A stretch of DNA of 64,000 nt from Cupriavidus basilensis (GTDB lineage: Bacteria > Pseudomonadota > Gammaproteobacteria > Burkholderiales > Burkholderiaceae): positions 186,001 to 250,000 of the forward strand of contig NZ_BBQM01000024.1 in the NCBI RefSeq assembly GCF_000876015.1, in the 5' to 3' direction. A program made the translations under genes and the position numbers. A model generated the notes under the pieces. The model saw nothing but the letters and a program-made list of their open reading frames with translations. It did not search any database and was not told where the DNA came from. This document shows, piece by piece, positions 33,181-42,900 of the stretch. The first letter of the stretch is position 1. Each line of letters begins with the position of its first letter.

Positions 33181-33825
33181 TCAGGCCTGCGCGCGCCGGT
33201 ACACCGCCAGCACGCCGGCCAGGCCGATCAGCGTCGCGCCGGAGACGCGGTTGAGCCAGCGCATGCCGCTGTCGCGGAACGCGTGCATCACGCGCGCGCC
33301 GAGGATGGCGTAGACCAGCATGGCCAGCAGGTTCAGCAGCGCCAGGATGGCCATGATGAGCGCGTATTGCGGCAGCAGCGGCGCGCCGGTGTCGATGAAC
33401 TGCGGCAGGAAGGCGGACATGAACAGCAGCGCCTTCGGGTTGGTCGCGGCCACCAGGAAGCAGCGCATGAACAGCTCGCGCGCGGGCGCGCTTTCCCGCG
33501 GGTGGCCGGCTTGCCGCGCGGCCCCGGCGGGCAGGTGGCCGACCCTGGCGCGCAGCAGCTTCCAGCCCACGTAGGCCAGGTACGCGGCGCCGATCCACTT
33601 GAGCGCGCGGAAGGCGACCTCCGACGCGGCGATCACCGCGCCCAGCCCGGCCGCGGCGGTGGCGATCAGCAGCATGTCGGCGCACACCGCGCCGGCCATG
33701 CCCCAGCAGGCCGCGCGCACGCCGAAGCGCGAGCCGTTGCTGAGCGCCAGCAGCACGGTCGGGCCGGGCGTGGCGATGGTGACGGCCGAGGCCAGCACGA
33801 ACAGCAGCAGCGTGGAATGGGTCAT
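33181..33825 (-). CDS. LysE/RhtB-family exporter
   Basis: A 214-residue inner-membrane protein with six hydrophobic segments. The start TPGPTVLLALSNGSRFGVRAACWGMAGA (residues 19-46) and NPKALLFMSAFLPQFI (near 128) are the RhtB/LysE signatures. Family members export amino acids such as threonine, homoserine or lysine; the cargo here cannot be told. AGGAAC lies 7 bases before the start. The hydrolase gene next to it is on the same strand, with a 97-base gap. Confidence 0.9.
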   Translation of the reverse strand: MTHSTLLLFVLASAVTIATPGPTVLLALSNGSRFGVRAACWGMAGAVCADMLLIATAAAGLGAVIAASEVAFRALKWIGAAYLAYVGWKLLRARVGHLPAGAARQAGHPRESAPARELFMRCFLVAATNPKALLFMSAFLPQFIDTGAPLLPQYALIMAILALLNLLAMLVYAILGARVMHAFRDSGMRWLNRVSGATLIGLAGVLAVYRRAQA

Positions 33826-33922
33826 GGCGGGTTCCTGATGAGATGCGGGGCGGAAGGCATGCCCGCCATTCTAGCGTCCGCGCGCGCGGTGGCCACTTTG
33901 GCTGTCATGGCCGCTTGCGCGG

Positions 33923-34762
33923 CTACTTCTGCGCCATCCAGCGCGCCGTGGCCTGCACCACCTGCGGCTCGATGCCGTTGAAGCCGTGGTAGGCCAGCGC
34001 CTCGCACGGATCGCCCTCGTTGCTGCCGCCGTCGAAGCGGATCAGGCCGGCCCTGGGCGCCTTCGCCAGCTTGTCCATCAGGCCCTGCACCTCGCCGAAC
34101 GGGCACAGCTTGCAGCCGTCCTGCACGTGGTGCACCACCAGCACCGGCACCTTGAGCTTGTCGAGGTCCATCGCGGGCACGGCGCGGCCGCGCTCCTCGC
34201 GCAGGATGGTGGAGGTCAGCACGATGCCGTCGGGGCCGCCGCCGTCGGCCAGCCGGATGGCGATGGCGGCCACCGACTGGGTGCCGCGGCTGGTGCCGAC
34301 CAGCCACACGGGCACCTTGGCGCGGCTGCGCATCCAGGCGATCACGGCCTGGGCGTCCTGCGCGTGCTCGGCGGTCTGGCGGAAGCCGTTGAGGAAGGGC
34401 GGCGCGAGGCGGTCGCTGGGCGCGTCGACCACCGCCACGGCCAGGCCGTTGTCGACGAACAGTTGCCGCGCGCGCACCAGGAAGTTGTTGGCGCCCCAGC
34501 CGAAGCTGCCGCCGGGCGCGATGCGCAGCCCGCCGTGGCCGCCCGCGTAGAGGATCACGGCGGCGGTCGGCTGCGCCGGCGCGAGGTAGATGAAGCGCTG
34601 CGTGACGCCGGGCCGGGTCGGGATGTCGATCACTTCCGGCGCGCCTTGCGCGTGCGCCGGCGCGGCCAGCCACGCCTGGGCAAGCAGCACGGCGAGCAGC
34701 AGGGCCATCATCCATGCCGCGCCGGGCAGGCGGGCGAATCCGGAAGCGGGGCGGTTCGGCAT
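33923..34762 (-). CDS. Exported alpha/beta hydrolase
   Basis: A 279-residue alpha/beta hydrolase with a signal peptide (MPNRPASGFARLPGAAWMM start, hydrophobic core, cleavage after AHA). The nucleophile elbow GTSRG is near residue 157 and a CKLCPFGE near 224 holds two cysteines that could form a disulfide. The oxyanion region AGGHGGLRI is intact. It probably acts on an ester or similar bond in the periplasm. The ATG at 34762 has GGAGAC 5 bases upstream and is preferred over an ATG at 34774. Substrate is not evident. Confidence 0.82.
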   Translation of the reverse strand: MPNRPASGFARLPGAAWMMALLLAVLLAQAWLAAPAHAQGAPEVIDIPTRPGVTQRFIYLAPAQPTAAVILYAGGHGGLRIAPGGSFGWGANNFLVRARQLFVDNGLAVAVVDAPSDRLAPPFLNGFRQTAEHAQDAQAVIAWMRSRAKVPVWLVGTSRGTQSVAAIAIRLADGGGPDGIVLTSTILREERGRAVPAMDLDKLKVPVLVVHHVQDGCKLCPFGEVQGLMDKLAKAPRAGLIRFDGGSNEGDPCEALAYHGFNGIEPQVVQATARWMAQK

Positions 34763-34865
34763 GGTTGTCTCCATTGGTGGCGGGCGCCGGTTTCTTGTCG
34801 GGGTGCCGGGCGGCCGGCCCAAGATAGCATTGCCGCGCCCGCCCATCAAACGCGGCCCGCCCGCG

Positions 34866-35525
34866 TCAGGCCGCCGCGCGGATCCGGTACACGCAGCGGC
34901 GCGCGTTGCTCAGCAGATGCTCTTCGCGGTCGACGGTGGCGCCGGCGCCGGCGACCTCGCGGAAGATCTCCAGCTCGGCGCGGCAAAAGCCCTGGCAGGC
35001 CTGCGCCGCCGCGCAGATCGGGCAATGGTCTTCGATCAGCAGCCAGTCTTCGCCGTCGCGCTCGAGCCGCGCCATGTAGCCTTCGGCGCTGCGCAGCCCG
35101 GCCAGCGTCTCCAGCCGCCGGCCGATCTCCGCCTGCCCCGCCACCGCGGCGAGGTATTGCGCGCGGGTGTCGGCTTCGCGCCTGGCGATCAGTTGTTCCA
35201 TGCCGGCTTCGCCGAACAGTTGCCGCACCGAGCCGATCAACTGGATGGTCAGTTGAGCGTGGGTGTCGGGAAAGCGGCCGTGGCCGCTGGCGGTGAGCAC
35301 CCAGTCCTGGCGGGGCCGCCCGGCGCCGGCCGGGGTCTGCTGGCGGCCTTCGATCAGTCCCGCCGCCAGCAGCTTGTGCACCTGCTGGCGCGCGGCCTCG
35401 GCGGTGCCGCCGAGGGCCTGGGCGATCTGCGTGGTGGAAGCCGGGCCGCGCGTCTTGAGCAGGAACAGGATGCGATCACCCGGAGACCCGGCAGGGTTAT
35501 CCAAGTTTTCTATTGCGTAATGCAT
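34866..35525 (-). CDS. COG2345-type transcriptional regulator with cysteine-rich C-terminus
   Basis: A 219-residue regulator. Residues 15-75 are a winged helix (TTQIAQALGGTAEAARQQVHKLLAAGLIE). The C-terminal third holds C168, C171, C177, C181 and C209 in the pattern CPICAAAQACQGFC ... RRCVYRI seen in SufR-like (COG2345) regulators, some of which bind an iron-sulfur cluster. It is divergent from a RidA-like gene. A perfect 14-bp-arm palindrome starts seven bases upstream of its start, so it almost certainly represses itself and may control the RidA-like gene. The signal (cluster state, stress or ligand) is unknown. Confidence 0.82.
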   Translation of the reverse strand: MHYAIENLDNPAGSPGDRILFLLKTRGPASTTQIAQALGGTAEAARQQVHKLLAAGLIEGRQQTPAGAGRPRQDWVLTASGHGRFPDTHAQLTIQLIGSVRQLFGEAGMEQLIARREADTRAQYLAAVAGQAEIGRRLETLAGLRSAEGYMARLERDGEDWLLIEDHCPICAAAQACQGFCRAELEIFREVAGAGATVDREEHLLSNARRCVYRIRAAA

Positions 35526-35531
35526 GGTGGC

Positions 35532-35567
35532 GCCCTAATATCCAAAAACTTTCTTGGATATTAGGGC
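35532..35567. promoter_or_regulatory. Perfect 14-bp-arm palindrome, probable operator
   Basis: Arms GCCCTAATATCCAA (35532-35545) and TTGGATATTAGGGC (35554-35567) surround AAACTTTC. It lies between the divergent COG2345 regulator and the RidA-like gene and is much richer in A/T than its flanks, as expected for a promoter-operator. The long symmetric arms suggest a dimer or tetramer site. Confidence 0.82.
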
Positions 35568-35614
35568 AGCCCGCGCGCGTTGTCGAGCGCGGCGCTTTGC
35601 TTCCGCCCTGTCCG

Positions 35615-35650
35615 GCATCCGCCGCATCCGCCGCATCCGTCGCATTCGTC
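35615..35650. repeat. Four 9-bp tandem repeats in the RidA-like gene leader
   Basis: GCATCCGCC, GCATCCGCC, GCATCCGTC and GCATTCGTC follow each other at 35615-35650, ending 24 bases before the ATG and just before the AGGAG site. A short repeat that could vary in number. Confidence 0.6.
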
Positions 35651-35673
35651 AAGAGTCAAAAGGAGACCGCCCC

Positions 35674-36126
35674 ATGCACGCCCCCGGCATCCGGCCCGCG
35701 CCGCGCCAGCTCACCATGCTCAACCCGCTCGGCCTGTACGATCCCCGCGCCAACGGCTATTCCCACGTGGCGATGATTCCGCCCGGCGCCGCCCTGGTCT
35801 GCGTGGCCGGGCAGGGCGGCGAACGCGCCGACGGCAGCCTGCCCGCCGGTTTCGCGGCCCAGGTGCGGCAGGCGCTGGACAACCTGTGCGTGGCGCTGGC
35901 GGCGGCGGGCTCGCAGCCGCGGCAGGTGGCCAGGCTCACGGTACTGGTGGTGGATCACAGCGAAGCGCGCCTGGCGGTGCTGTCCGGCGAGCTGCGCCGG
36001 ATCTGGGGCGACGCGCCCGCGCCGGCCTGCACGCTGATCCCGGTGCCGCGGCTGGCGCTGGACGGCATGCTGTTCGAGATCGAAGCGCTGGCGGTGGCGG
36101 ATGCCCCGGCGGCCCGCCCGGCGTGA
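35674..36126 (+). CDS. RidA-fold protein lacking the catalytic arginine
   Basis: A 150-residue RidA-fold protein with the C-terminal strand MLFEIEALAVA. At the position of the RidA arginine (PARST) it reads PACTL, with C119. RidA members without this arginine do not deaminate imines in tested cases, so this one belongs to a divergent Rid group with another role, possibly ligand binding or another hydrolysis. AGGAG lies 7 bases before the ATG. It is divergent from the COG2345 regulator and shares its palindromic operator region. Confidence 0.82.
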   Translation: MHAPGIRPAPRQLTMLNPLGLYDPRANGYSHVAMIPPGAALVCVAGQGGERADGSLPAGFAAQVRQALDNLCVALAAAGSQPRQVARLTVLVVDHSEARLAVLSGELRRIWGDAPAPACTLIPVPRLALDGMLFEIEALAVADAPAARPA

Positions 36127-36137
36127 TGCGGCCGCGC

Positions 36138-37088
36138 CTACGCCGCCAGCTTGGGCGGCTGCGCGGGGCGGCCGTCCTTGCTGTCGCCGAAATGCGGGTG
36201 GCGGGCGAACAGGTCGGCGGCCCAGTTGACGAATACGCGGACCTTGGCCGACAGGTGGCGGTTCTGCGGATACATCGCGGACACCGGCAGCGAGTCGGTG
36301 GGCCAGTCGGTCAGCACTTCGACCAGCCGGCCGCTTTCCACGTAGGGCTGCGCCATCATGCGCGAGATGCGCGCCAGGCCGTGGCCTTCGAGCGCGCAGG
36401 CCAGGTAGGCGTCGGCGTCGTTGGTGGAGATGGCCGAAGGCAGCAGCAGTTCGGTGCGCTTGTCGCCCTGGCCCATCGGCCACGGCATTTCGCGGCCGGT
36501 GCGGTTGGACAGGTAGTTGACCGCCCTGTGCTGCGCGAGGTCGCTCGGCTGCGTGGGCGTGCCCTGGCGGTTGAGGTAGAGCGGCGAGCCGTAGAAGCCC
36601 AGGCGCAGCTGCCCGATGCGGCGCGCCACCATCGTCTCGTCCACCGGGTCGCCCACGCGCAGCACCACGTCCACGCCTTCCTTGAGCAGGTCGATGGGCT
36701 TGCCGTTGATGGTCAGCTCCATCTTCAGCTCGGGATAGGCGGCGAAGAACTCGTGCAGCCCGGGGATCAGCACCATCTGCGCCAGCCCGGCGGAGGTGTC
36801 CACCGCCAGCGTGCCGCGCGGCGTGTTGTTCTGGTGGGTCAGCGACTGCTCGGCTTCCTCCACGTCGGCCAGGATGCGCACGCAGCGCTCGTAATAGGCA
36901 GCGCCATCGGTGGTGACGCTGATGCGCCGCGTCGTGCGATGCAGCAGCTTCACGCCGAGGTGCGTTTCCAGGTTCTGGATCAGCCGCGTGAGGGTGGCCT
37001 TGGGCAGATCCATCGATTCGGCCGCCCGCGCGAAGCTGCCTATATCCACGACGCGGGTGAATGCCTGCATTGATACGAGACGATCCAT
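36138..37088 (-). CDS. LysR-family regulator of the RND efflux operon (BpeT/CeoR-like)
   Basis: A 316-residue LysR regulator of the CrgA/BpeT group: winged helix at residues 1-60 (GSFARAAESMDLPKATLTRLIQNLETHLG) and a ligand domain ending with a Lys/Pro tail. It is divergent from an llpE-like gene and the RND operon, the same layout as bpeT-llpE-bpeEF-oprC of Burkholderia pseudomallei and ceoR-llpE-ceoAB-opcM of B. cenocepacia, where the LysR protein activates the pump. The ATG at 37088 has GGGGAG 5 bases upstream; a GTG at 37094 overlaps that site. Confidence 0.85.
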   Translation of the reverse strand: MDRLVSMQAFTRVVDIGSFARAAESMDLPKATLTRLIQNLETHLGVKLLHRTTRRISVTTDGAAYYERCVRILADVEEAEQSLTHQNNTPRGTLAVDTSAGLAQMVLIPGLHEFFAAYPELKMELTINGKPIDLLKEGVDVVLRVGDPVDETMVARRIGQLRLGFYGSPLYLNRQGTPTQPSDLAQHRAVNYLSNRTGREMPWPMGQGDKRTELLLPSAISTNDADAYLACALEGHGLARISRMMAQPYVESGRLVEVLTDWPTDSLPVSAMYPQNRHLSAKVRVFVNWAADLFARHPHFGDSKDGRPAQPPKLAA

Positions 37089-37458
37089 GTTCACTCCCCG
37101 GGAAAAGGATACGGGCGGGCCTGGCTGGCGTGCCGGACTTCTTGTCGAGTCCGTCGGGCCTGCCGGGCCTGTTGGGATTACAGGGCCTGCTGGACTTGTC
37201 GGCCGCCCGGGCCAGACCTTTAGCGGCCGGGCCGGGAGCGCATCGCGCAGCGCGCGCGGCCGCGGAAGTGCGGGAGTGGATCACAAAACCAATGACCTTG
37301 CACGGCGCAGGGTTTCCCGCCGCGGGCGCGCCGGATTATTTCACGGCAGAAACAGTGCATTGGTAAAGCCTCGCTTTATCCCACCTTTATCAACCACCAT
37401 AATTCGCTGCATCGCAATATGCAATGGAAGCGCCGTTAACGCGGCGCATGTGATCGCC
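37089..37458. promoter_or_regulatory. Divergent LysR - efflux operon control region
   Basis: A 370-base gap. The part 37335-37430 is much less GC-rich and is the likely efflux promoter. It contains TGCAT-N6-ATGCA at 37408-37423 about 36 bases before the llpE start. LysR proteins of this group bind such regions and respond to inducers such as salicylate in Burkholderia; no start point can be fixed here. Confidence 0.5.
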
Positions 37459-38379
37459 ATGCCTTCCCGATCGAAAGCTGCAGCCGCAGCGTCCGCCGCC
37501 GAACTGGCCGTGGGACGCACGACCGAGCACGCCGTCGAGAGCTGCGGCCGCACGATCCTGGTGCGCCTGAGCTATCCGCCGGGCTATCCGGAAGGCAAGG
37601 GCGCCGCGCTGCTGCCGTGGCTGCTTTATCTGCACGCGGGCGGCTTCGTGGAATGCAGCGTGGAGAAATCCCAGCGCCTGGCCGCGTGGCTGGCGGCCAC
37701 GATGCCGGCGGTGGTGGTGACGCCGGCCTATTCGCTGGCACCCGATTTTCCGTTTCCGGCGGCGCCGGAAGACGTATTCAATACCACCGCCTGGGTGTTG
37801 CGTCACGCGCGCCGCCTGAAGGTGGACAAGCTGCGCTTCGCCCTGGTGGGCGAGGAGGCCGGCGGCAACCTGGCGATCGCGCTGTCGCAGATGCTGCGCG
37901 ACCGCGGCCTGCCCGAGCCGCGCGCGCAGTGGCTGATCCGGCCGGTGACGGACCCCTGCCTGGAGCACGCCTCGTGCGCGTTCGCGCAGGGCGGGCCGAG
38001 CGTGTCGCTGGAGCGGCTGCAGCGCCTGGCGGGTTTCTACCGCGATTACCTGCCGACCCCGGCCGCCAGCGTGCACCCGTATGCGGCGCCCGCGCTGGCC
38101 TCGCGGCTGGCGGGCTTGCCGCCCACGCTGATCCAGGTGGCGGAAGAAGATGCGCTGCGCGCCGAGGGCGAGGCCTTCGCCGCGCGGCTGCAGGCGGCCG
38201 GCGTGCCGGCCGAAGCCAGAATCATGCCCGGCGCCTGTGGCGACGGGGTGGAACAGACCCTCGACCGATGTCAGGTCTGGGTCAACGAAGGCGCGCATTA
38301 CCTGCAAGGCTGCCTTGCCGGCGATGACGATGCCTCACCAAGGACCGGACGCGACCCGGGCGCCAGCTCGCCAGGCTGA
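37459..38379 (+). CDS. llpE: LlpE-like alpha/beta hydrolase without a catalytic serine
   Basis: A 306-residue protein of the hormone-sensitive-lipase/acetyl-esterase fold. The oxyanion motif HGGG reads HAGG (residues 59-62), and the elbow GDSAGG reads GEEAGG (131-136), so the nucleophile serine is Glu133. The acid part EEDALRAEGEAF is kept, but the usual catalytic histidine context near the end reads GACGDGVEQ without a histidine. It is therefore probably not an esterase. The same lipase-like gene sits first in the Burkholderia bpeEF/ceoAB operons, where it is not needed for efflux. Start ATG 37459 is the best in-frame choice; a ribosome site is weak. Confidence 0.8.
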   Translation: MPSRSKAAAAASAAELAVGRTTEHAVESCGRTILVRLSYPPGYPEGKGAALLPWLLYLHAGGFVECSVEKSQRLAAWLAATMPAVVVTPAYSLAPDFPFPAAPEDVFNTTAWVLRHARRLKVDKLRFALVGEEAGGNLAIALSQMLRDRGLPEPRAQWLIRPVTDPCLEHASCAFAQGGPSVSLERLQRLAGFYRDYLPTPAASVHPYAAPALASRLAGLPPTLIQVAEEDALRAEGEAFAARLQAAGVPAEARIMPGACGDGVEQTLDRCQVWVNEGAHYLQGCLAGDDDASPRTGRDPGASSPG

Positions 38380-38517
38380 CCCGCGCGAACCACGACAAGC
38401 CGGCCTGCGCGAGCAGGCATACCGGGCGCGGCCCCTGGCGCGCCCCGGCGGCGGCGTTCGTCCTTTTTTTGCTTTCCAGTTGAAGAAAACCCGCTACGGA
38501 ATACGGAGTGTAGAAAA

Positions 38518-39786
38518 ATGAAGCAGCAATATCGACGCACCATGATTGCCCTGGCCATCGTCGCCGTGCTCGGCGCGGGCCTGGCGACCTCATTGCTCAA
38601 GCCCTGGCATGCCGGCGAGGCGCAGGCCGTGCCGGCACCCGCCCCGACCGCCGTGGACGTGGCCGGCGTGATCGGCAAGACCATCACCGAGTGGGACGAG
38701 TTCTCCGGCCGCCTCGAAGCGGTGGACCGCGTGGAAATCCGCGCGCGGGTGGGCGGCACCATCGACGCCGTGCACTTCCGCGAGGGCGCGCTGGTGAAGA
38801 AGGGCGACCCGCTGTTTACCATCGACCCGCGCCCCTACGCCGCCGAAGTGGCGCGCGCCGAGGCCGCGCTGGCCGCCGCCCAGGTGCGCGCCTCGCACGC
38901 GCAGACCGAACTGGCGCGCGCCCAGCGGCTGGTGCAGGACAACGCCGTGTCGCGCCGCGAGTTCGACGAGCGCGACAACACCGCGCGCGAGGAAGTCGCC
39001 AACGTGCGCGCCGCGCAGGCCTCGCTCGAAGTGGCGCGGCTGAACCTGACCTATACCCGCATCGTGGCGCCGGTGAGCGGGCGCGTCTCGCGCGCCGAGA
39101 TCACGGTCGGCAACCTGGTCGCGCCGGGCGCTTCGTCGCCGGTGCTGACCACGGTGGTGTCGGTGTCGCCGATGTACGCCAACTTCGAGGTCGACGAGCA
39201 GACCTACCTGCGCTACACCGCGCCCGAGGCCGGCGGCACGGGCGGCGCCCAGGGCGCGCAGTCCAGGCTGCCCGTGTTCCTGGGCCTGGGCAACGAGGAC
39301 GAATACCCGCGCGAGGGCCGCATCCAGTCGATCGACAACCGGCTCGACACGCGCAGCGGCACCATCCGCGTGCGCGCCGTGTTCGACAACCCGGACGGCC
39401 GCCTGCTGCCGGGCCTGTACGCGCGCATCAAGCTCGGCGGCGGCGCGCCGCATCCGGTGGTGCTGATCAATGACCGCGCGATCGGTACCGACCAGGGCAA
39501 GAAGTTCGTGCTGGTGCTGGACAAGGCCAACAAGCTGGCCTACCGCGAAGTCACGCTCGGACCGTCGTACGAAGGCCTGCGCGTGATCCGCCAGGGCCTG
39601 AAGGCCGACGAGAAGATCGTGGTCAACGGCCTGCAGCGCGTGCGCCCCGGCGACACGGTATCGCCCAAGGCGGTGGAGATGGCCTACAAGCGCGAGCTGG
39701 ACCAGCGCGCCGACGCCGCCGAGCGCAAGCAGGCCGCCGCCGACAAGGAAACCGACAAGGCCGCCGAGGGCAAGCCGGTGACCTGA
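38518..39786 (+). CDS. RND efflux membrane fusion protein (BpeE/CeoA-like)
   Basis: A 422-residue periplasmic adaptor. An N-terminal membrane anchor (residues 8-28, no lipobox cysteine), biotinyl-lipoyl halves around the coiled-coil hairpin (VEIRARVGGTIDAVHFREGALVKKGDPLFTIDPRPY and TRIVAPVSGRVSRAEITVGNLV), beta barrel and membrane-proximal domain are all visible. The tail is rich in Lys, Ala and Asp. It links the RND pump to the outer-membrane factor. It is 138 bases after the llpE-like gene; a perfect hairpin repeat separates it from the pump gene. Confidence 0.92.
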   Translation: MKQQYRRTMIALAIVAVLGAGLATSLLKPWHAGEAQAVPAPAPTAVDVAGVIGKTITEWDEFSGRLEAVDRVEIRARVGGTIDAVHFREGALVKKGDPLFTIDPRPYAAEVARAEAALAAAQVRASHAQTELARAQRLVQDNAVSRREFDERDNTAREEVANVRAAQASLEVARLNLTYTRIVAPVSGRVSRAEITVGNLVAPGASSPVLTTVVSVSPMYANFEVDEQTYLRYTAPEAGGTGGAQGAQSRLPVFLGLGNEDEYPREGRIQSIDNRLDTRSGTIRVRAVFDNPDGRLLPGLYARIKLGGGAPHPVVLINDRAIGTDQGKKFVLVLDKANKLAYREVTLGPSYEGLRVIRQGLKADEKIVVNGLQRVRPGDTVSPKAVEMAYKRELDQRADAAERKQAAADKETDKAAEGKPVT

Positions 39787-39840
39787 GCCCCGAATGGCCG
39801 ACATGAACCCGACATGAACGGAATCTGCTGAGGGTTTGCT

Positions 39841-39866
39841 CCCCTCTCCCGCGTGCGGGAGAGGGG
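39841..39866. repeat. Perfect CCCCTCTCCCGC hairpin repeat
   Basis: Arms CCCCTCTCCCGC (39841-39852) and GCGGGAGAGGGG (39855-39866) around GT, in the gap between the adaptor and pump genes. Same family as the elements at 8004 and 44842. No T-run follows, so a REP-like role (mRNA stabilising or transcript balance inside the operon) is more likely than termination. Confidence 0.8.
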
Positions 39867-39980
39867 CCGGGGGGGCGAAACGCCGCCCCCCGGAAAACCG
39901 AGCCATTTATTTGCTTCCCCACGCTCCATATGGCGCCCGCCACCCGGGCCGCCAGGGGGAGCGCTTTCGCCGAGACTGAG

Positions 39981-42900
39981 ATGAATCTCTCGAAATTCTT
40001 TATCGACCGGCCTATCTTCGCCGGCGTGCTATCGGTGCTGATCTTCCTGATCGGCGCCATCTCGATGTTCAAGCTGCCGATCTCGGAGTACCCCGAGGTG
40101 GTGCCGCCGTCCGTGGTGGTGCGCGCGCAGTTCCCGGGCGCCAACCCCAAGGTGATCGCGGAAACCGTGGCCACGCCGCTCGAAGAGCAGATCAACGGCG
40201 TCGAGGACATGCTGTACATGTCGTCGCAGGCCAACAGCGACGGCACGCTCACGCTGACCGTGACCTTCAAGCTGGGCACCGACCCGGACAAAGCGCAGCA
40301 GCTCGTGCAGAACCGCGTCTCGCAGGCCGAGCCGCGCCTGCCGGAAGACGTGCGCCGCCTGGGCATCACCACCGTCAAGAGCTCGCCTGACCTGACGATG
40401 GTGGTCCACCTGGTCTCGCCGAACGACCGCTACGACATGACCTACCTGCGCAACTACGCGCTGATCAACGTCAAGGACCGCCTCGCGCGCATCCAGGGCG
40501 TGGGCCAGGTGCAGATGTTCGGCTCGGGCGACTACTCCATGCGCGTGTGGCTCAATCCCGAGAAGATGGCCGAGCGCCAGCTCGCCACCAGCGACGTGGT
40601 CAACGCGATCCGCGAGCAGAACGTGCAGGTGGCCGCCGGCGTGATCGGCCAGTCGCCCTCGCTGCCCGGCACCGACCTGCAGCTCTCGGTCAACGCGCAG
40701 GGCCGCCTGACCAGCGTGGAAGAGTTCGGCGACGTGGTGGTGCGGACCTCGGCCGACGGCGCGGTGACCTACCTCAAGGACATCGCCCGCATCGAGCTGG
40801 GCGCGTCGGAATACGCGCTGCGCTCGCTGCTGGACAACAAGTCCGCGGTGGCGCTGCCGATCTTCCAGGCGCCGGGCTCCAACGCCATCCAGATCTCGGA
40901 CGACGTGCGCAAGACGATGGAAGAGCTCAAGGAGAACTTCCCCGACGGCGTGGACTACAGCATCGTCTACGACCCCACGCAGTTCGTGCGCCACAGTATC
41001 GAGGCCGTCACCCACACGCTGTTCGAAGCGATCGCGCTGGTGGTGCTGGTGGTGATCCTGTTCCTGCAGACCTGGCGCGCCTCGATCATCCCGCTGCTGG
41101 CCGTGCCGGTGTCGATCGTCGGCACCTTCGGCCTGATGCACGCGTTCGGCTTCTCGATCAACGCGCTCTCGTTGTTCGGCCTGGTGCTGGCGATCGGGAT
41201 CGTGGTGGACGATGCGATCGTGGTGGTGGAGAACGTCGAGCGCAACATCGAGGAAGGGCTGAGTCCGAAGGAAGCGACCTACAAGGCCATGCGCGAAGTC
41301 AGCGGCCCGATCATCGCCATCGCGCTGACCCTGATCGCCGTGTTCGTGCCGCTGGCCTTCATGAGCGGCCTGACCGGGCAGTTCTACAAGCAGTTCGCGC
41401 TGACCATCTCGATCTCGACCATCATCTCGGCCTTCAACTCGCTGACGCTGTCGCCGGCGCTGTCCGCGCTGCTGCTGCGCGGCCACGACGCGCCCAAGGA
41501 CTGGCTGTCGCGCGGCATGGACCGCGTGCTGGGCAAGTTCTTCGCCCGCTTCAACCGTTTCTTCGGCGCCAGCGCCGAGCGCTACGGCCGCGGCGTGAAG
41601 GGCGTGATCTCGCGCAAGACCGCCGTGTTCGGCGTCTACGCGGTCATGCTGGTGCTGACCTGGGGCGTGTTCCAGCTGGTGCCGAAGGGCTTCGTGCCGG
41701 CGCAGGACAAGCAGTACCTGGTGAGCTTCGCCAAGCTGCCCGACGGCGCCACGCTGGACCGCACCGAGGACGTGATCCGCCGCATGTCGGAGATCGCGCT
41801 CAAGCATCCGGGCGTGGAGTCGGCGGTGGCCTTCCCGGGCCTGTCGATCAACGGCTTCACCAACAGCCCGAGCGCCGGCATCGTGTTCGCCACGCTCAAG
41901 CCGTTCGAGGAGCGCAAGAGCGCCGCGCTGTCGGGCAACGCGATCGCCGCCGACCTGAACCAGAAGTATGCGTCGATCCAGGACGCCTTCATCGCGGTGT
42001 TCCCGCCGCCGCCCGTGCAGGGCCTCGGCACCATCGGCGGCTTCAAGCTGATGATCGAGGACCGCGCCGCGCTCGGCTACGACGCGCTGTTCGACGCCAC
42101 CAACGCGTTCATGGGCAAGGCACGCGCCACGCCCGAGCTGGCCGGCATCTTCAGCAACTACCAGGTCAACGTGCCGCAGCTCGACGTCAAGCTCGACCGC
42201 GTCAAGGCCAAGCAGCTCGGCGTGCCGGTCACGGACGTGTTCGACACGCTGCAGACCTACCTCGGCTCGGCCTACGTGAACGACTTCAACAAGTTCGGCC
42301 GCACGTACCAGGTCAAGGTGCAGGCGGATGCGCAGTTCCGCAACCACGCCGAGGACATCCTGCAGCTCAAGACGCGCAACCGCGCCGGCGACATGGTGCC
42401 GCTGTCGTCGCTGCTCACCGTCAAGCAGGGCTTCGGCCCGGACAGCGTGGTGCGCTACAACGGCTTCACCGCCGCCGACATCAACGGCGGCCCGGCGCCG
42501 GGCTTCTCCTCGGGCCAGGCGCAGGCCGCGGCCGAGCGCATCGCCGCCGAGACGCTGCCCAAGGGCATCAAGTTCGAATGGACCGACCTGACCTACCAGG
42601 ACATCCTGGCCGGCAACGCGGGGGTGTGGATCTTCCCGCTGTGCGTGCTGCTGGTGTTCCTGGTGCTGGCCGCCCAGTACGAAAGCCTGACGCTGCCGCT
42701 GGCGGTGATCCTGATCGTGCCGATGAGCCTGCTGGCCGCCATGACCGGCGTGTGGCTCACGCGCGGCGACAACAACATCTTCACGCAGATCGGCTTCATC
42801 GTGCTGGTGGGGCTGTCGGCGAAGAACGCGATCCTGATCGTGGAGTTCGCGCGCGAGCTGGAGCACGAAGGCCGCTCCATCGTGCAGGCCGCGATCGAGG

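Noticed and set aside
37459..38379. Pseudogene call for the llpE-like gene
   Set aside because: The frame is intact, of normal length and with normal codon use. Only the catalytic residues have changed, so a pseudoenzyme is more likely than a broken gene.
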